From contig NZ_SMAC01000006.1 in NCBI RefSeq assembly GCF_004342115.1, positions 31,158 through 95,157 of the forward strand: 64,000 bases of DNA, given 5' to 3'. Of this stretch, positions 1 through 10,135 are shown in pieces (the first letter of the stretch is position 1; each line of letters begins with the position of its first letter). The notes under the pieces are model-generated. The model made no database searches. It was given only the letters and a program-made list of their open reading frames with translations, and was not told where the DNA came from. Origin of the DNA: Mannheimia haemolytica (lineage in GTDB: Bacteria > Pseudomonadota > Gammaproteobacteria > Enterobacterales > Pasteurellaceae). Both the position numbers and the translations under genes were made by a program.

Positions 1-970
1 TAGGTACCATCTCAGAATTATCTTTATCTAAACGAGCTAACAATAATTCAATAGAATACGGAATTGGCGAATCAACAGTAAACGTTTCCAAAACATCATT
101 TCTTTCTTCCTTATTCAATGTTTGCTCTTTTAATGCGCGAACATGCTCAGTAAAACGCGCCGCCTGATTCGGAGCATTATCATCACTGCGATCTAAAATT
201 AAAGCCAGCATTTCTTCCCGATTGAGCAGCCAATAGGGAATAAATAAACTGCGTTCATCTGAACCATCCAAATCTCCCGGTCCAGCAATACGGTATTGCT
301 GAGCGATAGCGTTTTTACCTTCGCATAGAGTGCTATATTCACCGTGCATATCGAATACAATAAGATTAGCAGCTTTTAAAGCTGCTGCACGTTCCAATAT
401 TAATGCAACTGACCAGCTTTTACCGGAACCAGTACTACCCAAAATAGCAGCGTGCCGTTGAAAGAATTTATCTCCGTTTGCTATAGCTACAGCCGTTTCA
501 TCAGCCATAAAATGACCTAAAGTCAGCCGTTCATTTTCTTTTACGTTAGCGGACAAAAGATTCATAAATAATTGCAGATTGCTGCCACTAATATGAAAGC
601 AATCTCTATCAATTTGCGGAAAACAATCCGCTCCCCGCTTAAAAGTGTTGCTCAAACTACCATCAACAGCTTTATAAGTACCGATTAATACTGCCTTGAT
701 AAAGTCATCCTGACTTTCACCCAGAGGAATTTCACCCTCATTAGATATTTCTTCTAGCAGCAATTTTTCACTGATAGAACGCGTTACCCGTTCGATAATG
801 CCGATAAGGTACTCACTAGCCGTTCTGCCTTGAATCGCAATCAGATTACCCACAGCAATACTAGTCATTTGTTGATGCTCTTCAACAGAAATCAATACAC
901 GGCTGGTATCTACTGTTACAACCCTGCCCAAACGGGCATTGTCTTTAAAATTCAATGTTTCATTTGCCAT
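1..970 (-). CDS. herA: HerA-type DNA translocase/ATPase, partner of SIR2 (partial, runs off the left edge)
   Basis: The reading frame starts at an ATG (complement of 968-970) and stays open to base 1, so only the N-terminal part (about 323 residues) is present. The start overlaps the end of the SIR2 gene by 11 bases, which indicates translational coupling. The N-terminal 60 residues look like the HAS-barrel of HerA proteins (stretch ARLGRVVTVDTSRVLISV). A Walker A motif GSTGSGKSWSVA follows near residue 180 and a Walker B-like stretch LIVFDMHGEYS about 30 residues later. HerA proteins are hexameric ATPases that pump or unwind DNA; paired with a SIR2 NADase they form an antiphage system (SIR2-HerA, also called Nezha). 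It is distinct from the housekeeping HerA-like YjgR at 41-42.5 kb. The C-terminal half is unseen, so an intact gene cannot be confirmed. Confidence 0.85.
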   Translation of the reverse strand, partial: MANETLNFKDNARLGRVVTVDTSRVLISVEEHQQMTSIAVGNLIAIQGRTASEYLIGIIERVTRSISEKLLLEEISNEGEIPLGESQDDFIKAVLIGTYKAVDGSLSNTFKRGADCFPQIDRDCFHISGSNLQLFMNLLSANVKENERLTLGHFMADETAVAIANGDKFFQRHAAILGSTGSGKSWSVALILERAAALKAANLIVFDMHGEYSTLCEGKNAIAQQYRIAGPGDLDGSDERSLFIPYWLLNREEMLALILDRSDDNAPNQAARFTEHVRALKEQTLNKEERNDVLETFTVDSPIPYSIELLLARLDKDNSEMVP

Positions 971-2015
971 TCTCTAAAATCTCTTTTACAAAAAACTCAA
1001 CGTCCCACCAATGAACATTAGGAATAAAAGTTTCTTCTTGCTTGCTAACCACCCTTGTTCCAGCCTTATCTCCATCAAAAATCAGAGCCTTACAATTCGG
1101 AGCTTCCTTCACCACGTTTCTGGCATTTTCTGAAAGTCCTCTTGTCAGAAGTAGTGTTTTCACACCACTTTTAATTTTGCCTGTCAAATGTGTTTGAAGG
1201 TGGTCATCATTAAAACCATAGCCGATACATAAAATTGAAGAAGCAGAATCAATAGCTTCATTTGCTTTTTCTCGATGAGCATCAAATGGTTGTCCATAGC
1301 CTTTTTTATACTTCCCAACACCAGGCGTAATAATTAAAGGCTCTTCCACTTTACCTATACAACTTGTCATTGGAACGTCTCCAGCCATAAACCAATCTAA
1401 ACTACCATGCGGTTTAAAGATTTTGATATGATCTCGATAAACCAATTTTGGACATTTACCTTTTACTCTAATGTCTCTTATCTGCAATTTCCTACTCAAA
1501 TCAGGATTATGTTTTCCCCAATAACGACCGACCATCATTGAATCTATTCCCCAATTTTCATACTCTGCCGCAAACTCAATCAATCTATCATAATTAGTAG
1601 TAATTACACGGGCAATTTTAGGATTTGAAGCTGAAATATGGGGAAGCAAATAAGAAAATTTGAGCTTCTGATTCTCAGCAATACATTTGTTTATCGCTTT
1701 TTGCTCTTCGGAGAGTACATACTCGGCTGTTATTTTAATAATAGCGGCTTCTATCGTCTCATTTGCTTGATGCTTCAACAATGCACCTTCCAAGCCTTCA
1801 GAATCCAGACAATCAGAAATGGTATTCCATGTTACCTTATCTATATCATCAAGACATTCAGGCATTCGTTCTTTTAATCTATCAGCTAATGCTCCCATTC
1901 CCGGCAAACCTTCGGCACAGGACAAACCCGAACCGACAATAATGACCAAATTGTCAGTAAAAATAGTTTGCAACCATTTTTTTAATTCATCTTCATCTAA
2001 TAATGGTTCTCTCAT
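960..2015 (-). CDS. SIR2-domain antiphage effector (SIR2-HerA system)
   Basis: A 351-residue protein starting at MREPLLDEDELKKWL is favoured over an upstream ATG at 2075, because a strong ribosome site (GGAAGGG) lies about 10 bases before it. The N-terminus carries the Sir2 nucleotide-binding motif (VIIVGSGLSCAEGLPGM). Further on are ITTNYDRLIE, the TTNYD motif of SIR2-like defence proteins, and FKPHGSLDWF, which contains the catalytic His-Gly-Ser. SIR2 effectors of this class hydrolyse NAD+ on phage infection; here the gene is coupled to a HerA ATPase whose start it overlaps, the known two-gene arrangement. It lies 130 bases downstream of cas3 on the same strand. The first 20 codons of the longer reading frame have no family signal. 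The defence role is inferred from family and context. Confidence 0.85.
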   Translation of the reverse strand: MREPLLDEDELKKWLQTIFTDNLVIIVGSGLSCAEGLPGMGALADRLKERMPECLDDIDKVTWNTISDCLDSEGLEGALLKHQANETIEAAIIKITAEYVLSEEQKAINKCIAENQKLKFSYLLPHISASNPKIARVITTNYDRLIEFAAEYENWGIDSMMVGRYWGKHNPDLSRKLQIRDIRVKGKCPKLVYRDHIKIFKPHGSLDWFMAGDVPMTSCIGKVEEPLIITPGVGKYKKGYGQPFDAHREKANEAIDSASSILCIGYGFNDDHLQTHLTGKIKSGVKTLLLTRGLSENARNVVKEAPNCKALIFDGDKAGTRVVSKQEETFIPNVHWWDVEFFVKEILENGK

Positions 2016-2145
2016 TTTACGTTTCCCTTCCAAATATCTATTCTTACAAACTAGCTGTTTACTACGAGACGTCATAGGCTATTTGGTATATTAAAGTATA
2101 TCTATGCAAAATTAAACTTATAAAGAAGTTAAAATAAACATTCAT

Positions 2146-4434
2146 CTATAAAACCAATTTCTCCGACTCAAGAAAATCCACATTCTCCCAACTCAACCCC
2201 GCCACTTCATCATACAAATCCATTCCAATTAAGCAGTAAAACTGTTTGCCGAAGTTGGTTTCATTAATGGTTTCAACTCTGCCAGCGTTATAGAGTTCGG
2301 CTAATGCTTTTTCCGGTACTTGCACAGTGTAAGGCTGGAGTTTTCTTAAAATACCGCCTACTTGATCCGCATAGCGTAAACGGTCAATAAGGTTTTCGGC
2401 TTCTTGGTCGAAAGGGATAATCACCGGAATTAAATGGCTTGTGATCATTCGGAAATCTTCAGCTATTTTTTGGAATGGGAAATTAAGGCTTTGCCCAGCG
2501 TCGTGACACGCCTTTAAAATATTTGGCTTATCCAGCTCTTTTCCTTTAGCCTCATAAACCGCTTGGAAATAATGATTGATTGCTTTCGGATTAAGTAGAT
2601 CATCTGCGTGAACCTGAACCGTTGAACGCATACAGCCAGAAAGTAAGCCTAGCTCTGGTGGTGCTTTCCACTGTTCTTCAGGTTGGAAAACCCAAACATT
2701 GCTTTCTACAGATAAACGTTTCCCCTCTCGGTTGCAACGCCCTGCTGCTTGAGCCACTGAATCTAGTCCTGCTTCAGCTCGCATAACCAGTGGGAAATCG
2801 ACATCAACACCGGCTTCAATTAAAGAAGTGGCAATCACTCGGCAAGGTAGGTTTTGTTTTAGGCGAAGACGAATTTCAGTCAGCGTTTGTGAGCGGTGTT
2901 TAGCACACATTAGCGTGGTGAGGTGATAAGCTCCCTCTAACTGTTTCGCTGAATCATATAACGCTCGGGCGTGACGGCGGTTATTCACGATTATCAGCAT
3001 TTGTGGGTTATCTGCAAGTTTGCTTTGCAACTCCACATCTGTTTGAATACCGATATGCTTTACCGTAGTACGTTTCAATTTTTCAAAAAGTGCGGTTGGA
3101 TTAGGGGCAATTTCTCGCACATTTTCAAATCCTTTATAAAAACCGTTCGCTTGATGAATAGCGGGTTGTGTCGCTGTGCAAAGCACTACCGAACATTGAT
3201 AATTGCGAGCTAATTCATCAATCGCAGCCATAATTGGGCGTAATAAATTCAACGGTAGCATTTGGGCTTCGTCCAAAATAATCACGCTGCCGGCGATGTT
3301 GTGCAATTTGCGGCAACGTGAAGAACGGTCGGCAAACAAACTTTCAAAGAATTGCACTGCAGTTGTAACCACAACAGGAGCATCCCAATTTTCCGATGCC
3401 AATTTCAGCTTATCTCGGCTTGATTTATCAGGTAGGCTATCGTGATCAAAAGTGCTGTGATGCTCCAATACAGCCTCTTCTCCCAGCTCGCCAAAAGCTT
3501 TACGAAATTCCGCAGCATTTTGTTCAATAATGCTGGTAAACGGAATAACATAAATAATGCGGCATAAACCATACTGTTTAGCATGCTCAAGGGCAAACGC
3601 CATTGAAGTAAAGGTTTTACCACCGCCCGTTGGCACAGTCAGAGAAAACAAGCCTGTTTCCTGTTTCACTTGAGATACGGCATAATCCAAAATCTCACTC
3701 CGCAAGCGGTTTACTTCCGCTTTACGTTGTGCTTCCTGCGTATTAGGCGTTTGAATGGTAATTCGCTCCCTAAATTGTGCAATAAATTGATTAAATTGCT
3801 GATGGAGTGCGGTTAAATTGGGGGAATTTCCTCGTTCAAGCGGTCTTTTTTCGAGATTGGCATAAAAAGCTTCTGTATCAAGAAAGTCGGCATCGACAAG
3901 GCAAGAATAGAGCATTCGAATAAAAAAGGCATAAGAAAAGAAAGGTTCGTTTTTAGAAGGCTTTAACGGCGGTAAGGGCAATTTTTCAGGCAAATTAAGT
4001 TCTTGCTGCCAAATAGCGTCAAGTACCGGTAGATCTTTATGACCATAGCCAAATTGCTCTTGCAAACGTTGTGTGAGTGTAGAACGATTTTTCCCTTCTC
4101 CAGAACCATTTGCTAACCCAGCGTGGTGTCCTGCAATGCAAAACGCCATCATTTTGCCCAGAGGCCCCCAACGTTCCACTGCAATTTTTGCACCGGCAGT
4201 AGAGTGATTTACCCGTTCTCCGCCATGTAAACGCTTTTGGTAACGTTCACTATATTTGCCCAAATCGTGCAATAGCCCCGTGCAGCGAGCAATTTCTTGT
4301 GAAGCAAACGGCGCAGCAAATTCGGCGGCAAGCAAGCCAACATTATTGGCGTGGCTGAGTAAGGTTTGCCAATCTGAATGATCTGAAAGCTTCCCCGAAT
4401 GGGCATACAAAGACTGAATAGTATGTTCTTCCAT
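2146..4434 (-). CDS. cas3: CRISPR-associated helicase/nuclease Cas3 (HD + DExH), type I-C-like
   Basis: A 762-residue Cas3 with the HD nuclease fused N-terminally to a superfamily 2 helicase. The HD domain shows His28, the H-D pair in LLHDLGKYSERY (56-57) and AGHHAGL (103-104). The helicase shows Walker A in VPTGGGKTFTSMAF (about residue 270), ILDEAQMLP (motif II, about 385), LCTATQPA (motif III) and AAGRCNREG (motif VI). Cas3 is recruited by Cascade and degrades target DNA. The N-terminal HD order and length fit type I-C (or I-B). In I-C loci cas5, cas8c and cas7 follow; here SIR2-HerA follows instead, and no other cas gene or repeat array is visible. A Shine-Dalgarno GAAGG precedes the ATG. 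The frame is intact. The rest of the locus may lie left of the window or be lost. Confidence 0.9.
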   Translation of the reverse strand: MEEHTIQSLYAHSGKLSDHSDWQTLLSHANNVGLLAAEFAAPFASQEIARCTGLLHDLGKYSERYQKRLHGGERVNHSTAGAKIAVERWGPLGKMMAFCIAGHHAGLANGSGEGKNRSTLTQRLQEQFGYGHKDLPVLDAIWQQELNLPEKLPLPPLKPSKNEPFFSYAFFIRMLYSCLVDADFLDTEAFYANLEKRPLERGNSPNLTALHQQFNQFIAQFRERITIQTPNTQEAQRKAEVNRLRSEILDYAVSQVKQETGLFSLTVPTGGGKTFTSMAFALEHAKQYGLCRIIYVIPFTSIIEQNAAEFRKAFGELGEEAVLEHHSTFDHDSLPDKSSRDKLKLASENWDAPVVVTTAVQFFESLFADRSSRCRKLHNIAGSVIILDEAQMLPLNLLRPIMAAIDELARNYQCSVVLCTATQPAIHQANGFYKGFENVREIAPNPTALFEKLKRTTVKHIGIQTDVELQSKLADNPQMLIIVNNRRHARALYDSAKQLEGAYHLTTLMCAKHRSQTLTEIRLRLKQNLPCRVIATSLIEAGVDVDFPLVMRAEAGLDSVAQAAGRCNREGKRLSVESNVWVFQPEEQWKAPPELGLLSGCMRSTVQVHADDLLNPKAINHYFQAVYEAKGKELDKPNILKACHDAGQSLNFPFQKIAEDFRMITSHLIPVIIPFDQEAENLIDRLRYADQVGGILRKLQPYTVQVPEKALAELYNAGRVETINETNFGKQFYCLIGMDLYDEVAGLSWENVDFLESEKLVL

Positions 4435-4632
4435 TTTATACCTTCAATATTTCCTTCCTAACACAAGCAATACTACCTCTAACCTTTTACTCTGTATATA
4501 TCCTAGATAATATTTTCTTAATCTAAATCAAACACAAATTTCACTTGCAAAATTCAAGTAAAATTTGACCGCCTGTAACCATTTTTTCTAAGTTGTGAAC
4601 CCTGTTCTTTCAGCAGAAATTTCACAAAAAAT
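4435..4632. other. Divergent intergenic region between cas3 and ycaO
   Basis: About 200 AT-rich bases separate the divergent genes. No CRISPR repeat, spacer-like periodicity or RNA gene is visible. On the minus strand a TTGATT/TATCTA pair with a 16-base spacer lies about 60-100 bases ahead of cas3 and is a weak promoter candidate. The ycaO promoter begins just to the right. Confidence 0.5.
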
Positions 4633-4662
4633 TTACTTATCTATGGGGATTTTTGCTAGAAT
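4633..4662 (+). promoter_or_regulatory. Probable sigma-70 promoter of ycaO
   Basis: TTACTT (4633-4638) and TAGAAT (4657-4662) are separated by 18 bases, and the -10 is preceded by TGC, an extended -10. The predicted transcript starts about 28 bases before the chosen ycaO ATG. This supports that start over the upstream GTG at 4595, which would lie outside the transcript. Confidence 0.55.
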
Positions 4663-4696
4663 GTTGCCATTTTTACGACAAGTTAAAGGTATTATC

Positions 4697-6460
4697 ATGT
4701 CAGAACAAACTTTTATTACCGGTAAAGATGCTGCACTTGAAGACAGCATTGCGACCTTTCAGCATAAATTAAAAACCTTAGGTTTTAATATTGAAGAAGC
4801 CTCTTGGTTAAATCCTGTTCCGAATGTGTGGTCGGTGCATATTCGTGATGCAGACTGCCCGCAATGTTTTTCTAACGGTAAGGGAGCAAGCAAAAAAGCC
4901 GCTCTTGCCTCTGCATTAGGTGAGTATTTTGAGCGTTTATCTACCAACTATTTCTGGGCGGATTTTTATTTAGGTCAAGAGATTGCTAATAGTGAATTTG
5001 TGCATTATCCAACCGAAAAATGGTTTCCGATTGATGATGAAGCCATTCCACCAATGGAGATGATGGACGAGTTTTTATGGGAATATTTTGATCCGAATGG
5101 TGAAATCACGCCGGAATTATTGGTTGATTTACAATCAGGAAATTATGATCGTGGAATTGTTACCCTACCTTACGTTCGCCAATCTGACAATGAAACGGTT
5201 TACATTCCGCAAAGCATTATCGGCAACCTGTTTGTTTCAAACGGTATGTCGGCAGGCAACACAAAAAATGAAGCTCGAGTGCAGGGCTTATCCGAAGTGT
5301 TCGAGCGTTTTGTCAAAAACCGTATTATTACTGAGGCAATCAGCTTGCCGGAAATTCCGCAAAGTGTGATTGACGGTTATCCGACAATCAAAGCCTCTAT
5401 CGAGAAACTAGAGCAAGAAGACTTCCCGATTTTATGCTATGACGCTTCATTAGGCGGAGAATTTCCAGTTATTTGTGTGATCTTGTTAAACCAAAATAAC
5501 GGTACTTGTTTTGCCTCTTTTGGTGCACACCCGAATTTCCAAGTGGCGTTTGAACGTACCGTAACCGAGTTATTACAAGGCCGTAGCTTAAAGGATTTAG
5601 ATGTGTTTGCCCCACCTTCATTTAATAATGAAGATGTAGCAGATCATGCGAACCTTGAGACACACTTTATTGATTCAAGCGGTCTAATTTCGTGGGATCT
5701 TTTCAAACGTGATGCGGATTATCCGTTCGTGCATTGGGACTTCTCCGGCACAACGGAGCAAGAATTTAATAATATGATGGCGATTTTCAACAAGCATAAT
5801 CAGCCTGTGTATATTATGGATTATGAGCATTTAGGTGTGTACGCTTGCCGTATTCTTGCACCGGGTATGTCGAATATCTATCCAAGCGATGATTTGGTCT
5901 ATGCCAATAACAATATGGGTATGGATTGGCGTGAAATCTTGTTAGATTTGCCACATTTCCATCACGATGCTGAAACTTACCAAGAACTGCTTGATGAATT
6001 AGATGAGCAAAGCATTGATGATTTAACCCGTGTGCGTGAATTTATTGGCGTGGTGGCAGAGAAAGGCTCTGCAATGCAAACATTGCGTATCGGTGAGCTT
6101 AAATCGATGCTGCATTTAGCTTTAGGTAACTTAGAGCAAGCCTCAGACTGGGCAAACTGGACAGCGAATATGAATGCAAGCGTATTCTCAGCAGAACGTA
6201 ACAATTATTACCGCTGCTTAATCCAATCGATTGAGTTGTTCTTAGATGAAGAGCGTGATTCGGAACAATATCGTATGGTGTTTGAGAAAATGTACGGTAA
6301 ACAAGCGGTTGAAGCTGCTTGGGGTGCAATCCAAGGCGGTAACCCGTTCCACGGTTTAACTGCATCGGACGAATCGCTTGAAAATATGACTGCACATCAG
6401 AAATTACTGAACGCTTATCGCAAAGTGCAAAAAGCGAAAGTAAATCCGATTGCGAGATAA
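4697..6460 (+). CDS. ycaO: YcaO, accessory factor for ribosomal protein S12 methylthiolation
   Basis: A 587-residue protein starting at MSEQTFITGKDAALEDSIA, which matches the start of E. coli YcaO (about 586 residues). The frame is open back to a GTG at 4595, but those 34 codons overlap the promoter. The N-terminal YcaO ATPase domain is clear (EEASWLNPVPNVWSVHIRD, ASALGEYFERLSTNYFW, EARVQGLSEVFERF). The C-terminal part, about residue 400 on, is the tetratricopeptide-like extension of the E. coli type. YcaO proteins activate amide carbonyls with ATP; this subfamily is genetically linked to RimO-dependent beta-methylthiolation of Asp89 in S12. It is not the peptide-cyclising type, and no precursor peptide is adjacent. 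cmoB follows on the same strand after 96 bases. Confidence 0.93.
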   Translation: MSEQTFITGKDAALEDSIATFQHKLKTLGFNIEEASWLNPVPNVWSVHIRDADCPQCFSNGKGASKKAALASALGEYFERLSTNYFWADFYLGQEIANSEFVHYPTEKWFPIDDEAIPPMEMMDEFLWEYFDPNGEITPELLVDLQSGNYDRGIVTLPYVRQSDNETVYIPQSIIGNLFVSNGMSAGNTKNEARVQGLSEVFERFVKNRIITEAISLPEIPQSVIDGYPTIKASIEKLEQEDFPILCYDASLGGEFPVICVILLNQNNGTCFASFGAHPNFQVAFERTVTELLQGRSLKDLDVFAPPSFNNEDVADHANLETHFIDSSGLISWDLFKRDADYPFVHWDFSGTTEQEFNNMMAIFNKHNQPVYIMDYEHLGVYACRILAPGMSNIYPSDDLVYANNNMGMDWREILLDLPHFHHDAETYQELLDELDEQSIDDLTRVREFIGVVAEKGSAMQTLRIGELKSMLHLALGNLEQASDWANWTANMNASVFSAERNNYYRCLIQSIELFLDEERDSEQYRMVFEKMYGKQAVEAAWGAIQGGNPFHGLTASDESLENMTAHQKLLNAYRKVQKAKVNPIAR

Positions 6461-6473
6461 TTTTATATTTTTC

Positions 6474-6542
6474 GTAGGGGTAGGTTCTGTGCCTGTCCTT
6501 TCTATTTACTACCTTTCGGGAGGGCATAGGTCTCTCCCCTAG
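6474..6542. repeat. Imperfect palindromic element, diverged copy of the element at 58035-58102
   Basis: The left arm starts GTAGGGGTAGGTTCTGTGCC at 6474. The right arm ends at 6542, and its complement reads CTAGGGGAGAGACCTATGCC. Both resemble the GC-rich arms at 58035 (GTAGGGGCGGGTCCTGTGCC). The element sits wholly between ycaO and cmoB and would form a hairpin in a joint transcript. Confidence 0.6.
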
Positions 6543-6556
6543 ACATAAATTTCAAA

Positions 6557-7519
6557 ATGATTGACTTTCGTCCTTTTTATCAACAAATTGCCACAACCGA
6601 CCTTTCTGCTTGGTTAGAAACCTTACCCTTACAACTCAAACAATGGGAAAAGACCACCCACGCTGACTATGCCAAGTGGGCAAAAGTTGCAGATTTTTTA
6701 CCAAATTCGACCGCTTGTATCAATCTAAAAGACAAGGTTGAGTCTATTTCAAGCAAGCCTTTATCTGAGGGGGAAGTCAAGCAAATTACCCACCATTTAA
6801 AGCAACTAATGCCGTGGCGTAAAGGCCCTTATCATCTACACGGGATTCATATTGATACCGAATGGCGTTCCGATTTTAAATGGGATCGTGTGCTTCCGCA
6901 TCTTGCACCGTTAAAAGACCGCACCATTTTAGATGTCGGCTGCGGTAGCGGTTATCATATGTGGCGAATGGTAGGCGAAGGGGCAAAAATGGTAGTTGGT
7001 ATTGACCCGACCGAGCTGTTCCTGTGCCAATTTGAGGCAGTGCGGAAACTCTTAGGGAATGATAGACGGGCTAATCTGATTCCACTTGGTATTGAGCAAA
7101 TGCAACCGCTTGCTGCTTTTGATACCGTGTTTTCAATGGGGGTGCTTTATCATCGCAAATCACCGCTTGATCATCTTTCTCAACTCAAAGCCCAATTAGT
7201 CAGAGGCGGTGAATTGGTGTTAGAAACGCTGGTGATTGATGGCGATATTAATGATGTTTTAGTGCCGGCTGATCGCTATGCGAAAATGAAAAATATCTAT
7301 TTTATTCCTTCTGTTGCTGCACTCATTAATTGGCTGGAAAAAGTCGGCTTTAAAAATGTGCGTTGTGTTGATGAGGCAATCACTACACTAGAAGAGCAGC
7401 GAAAAACCGATTGGTTGGAAAATGAAAGTTTAGTGGATTTTTTAGATCCAAACGATCATAGCAAAACCATTGAAGGCTACCCTGCTCCGAAGCGGGCGGT
7501 GATTTTAGCGAATGCTTAA
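6557..7519 (+). CDS. cmoB: tRNA U34 carboxymethyltransferase CmoB
   Basis: A 320-residue protein nearly collinear with E. coli CmoB (323 residues). It moves a carboxymethyl group from carboxy-S-adenosylmethionine (made by CmoA) to 5-hydroxyuridine at the wobble position, giving cmo5U34 in several tRNAs. Visible signatures are [19 protein letters not shown] [12 protein letters not shown], the SAM-binding loop [49 protein letters not shown] and the C-terminal [10 protein letters not shown]. The cytoplasmic enzyme is complete. cmoA, often its neighbour, is absent from the window. The gene ends 52 bases before gyrB, which converges on it, with a shared hairpin terminator between. Confidence 0.97.
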   Translation: MIDFRPFYQQIATTDLSAWLETLPLQLKQWEKTTHADYAKWAKVADFLPNSTACINLKDKVESISSKPLSEGEVKQITHHLKQLMPWRKGPYHLHGIHIDTEWRSDFKWDRVLPHLAPLKDRTILDVGCGSGYHMWRMVGEGAKMVVGIDPTELFLCQFEAVRKLLGNDRRANLIPLGIEQMQPLAAFDTVFSMGVLYHRKSPLDHLSQLKAQLVRGGELVLETLVIDGDINDVLVPADRYAKMKNIYFIPSVAALINWLEKVGFKNVRCVDEAITTLEEQRKTDWLENESLVDFLDPNDHSKTIEGYPAPKRAVILANA

Positions 7520-7538
7520 AATGCTAGTTTAAGAGAAT

Positions 7539-7569
7539 AAAAAATCCGCATGTCAAATGCGGATTTTTT
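7539..7569. terminator. Bidirectional terminator between cmoB and gyrB
   Basis: A perfect 13-base stem, AAAAAATCCGCAT (7539-7551) with ATGCGGATTTTTT (7557-7569), has a 5-base loop. A/T runs on both flanks suit termination of both convergent genes. Confidence 0.9.
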
Positions 7570-7571
7570 AA

Positions 7572-10086
<2,515 letters not shown>

Positions 10087-10135
10087 TAAATTTTAGTTGA
10101 AATTGCAGTCTATCTCAATTCTACAAGACCACAGA

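Noticed and set aside
4435..4594. CRISPR array or leader next to cas3
   Set aside because: No repeated unit or spacer periodicity is present on either strand.
4595..4696. GTG start giving ycaO 34 extra residues
   Set aside because: The added residues do not match the YcaO family and overlap the probable promoter; the ATG at 4697 fits.
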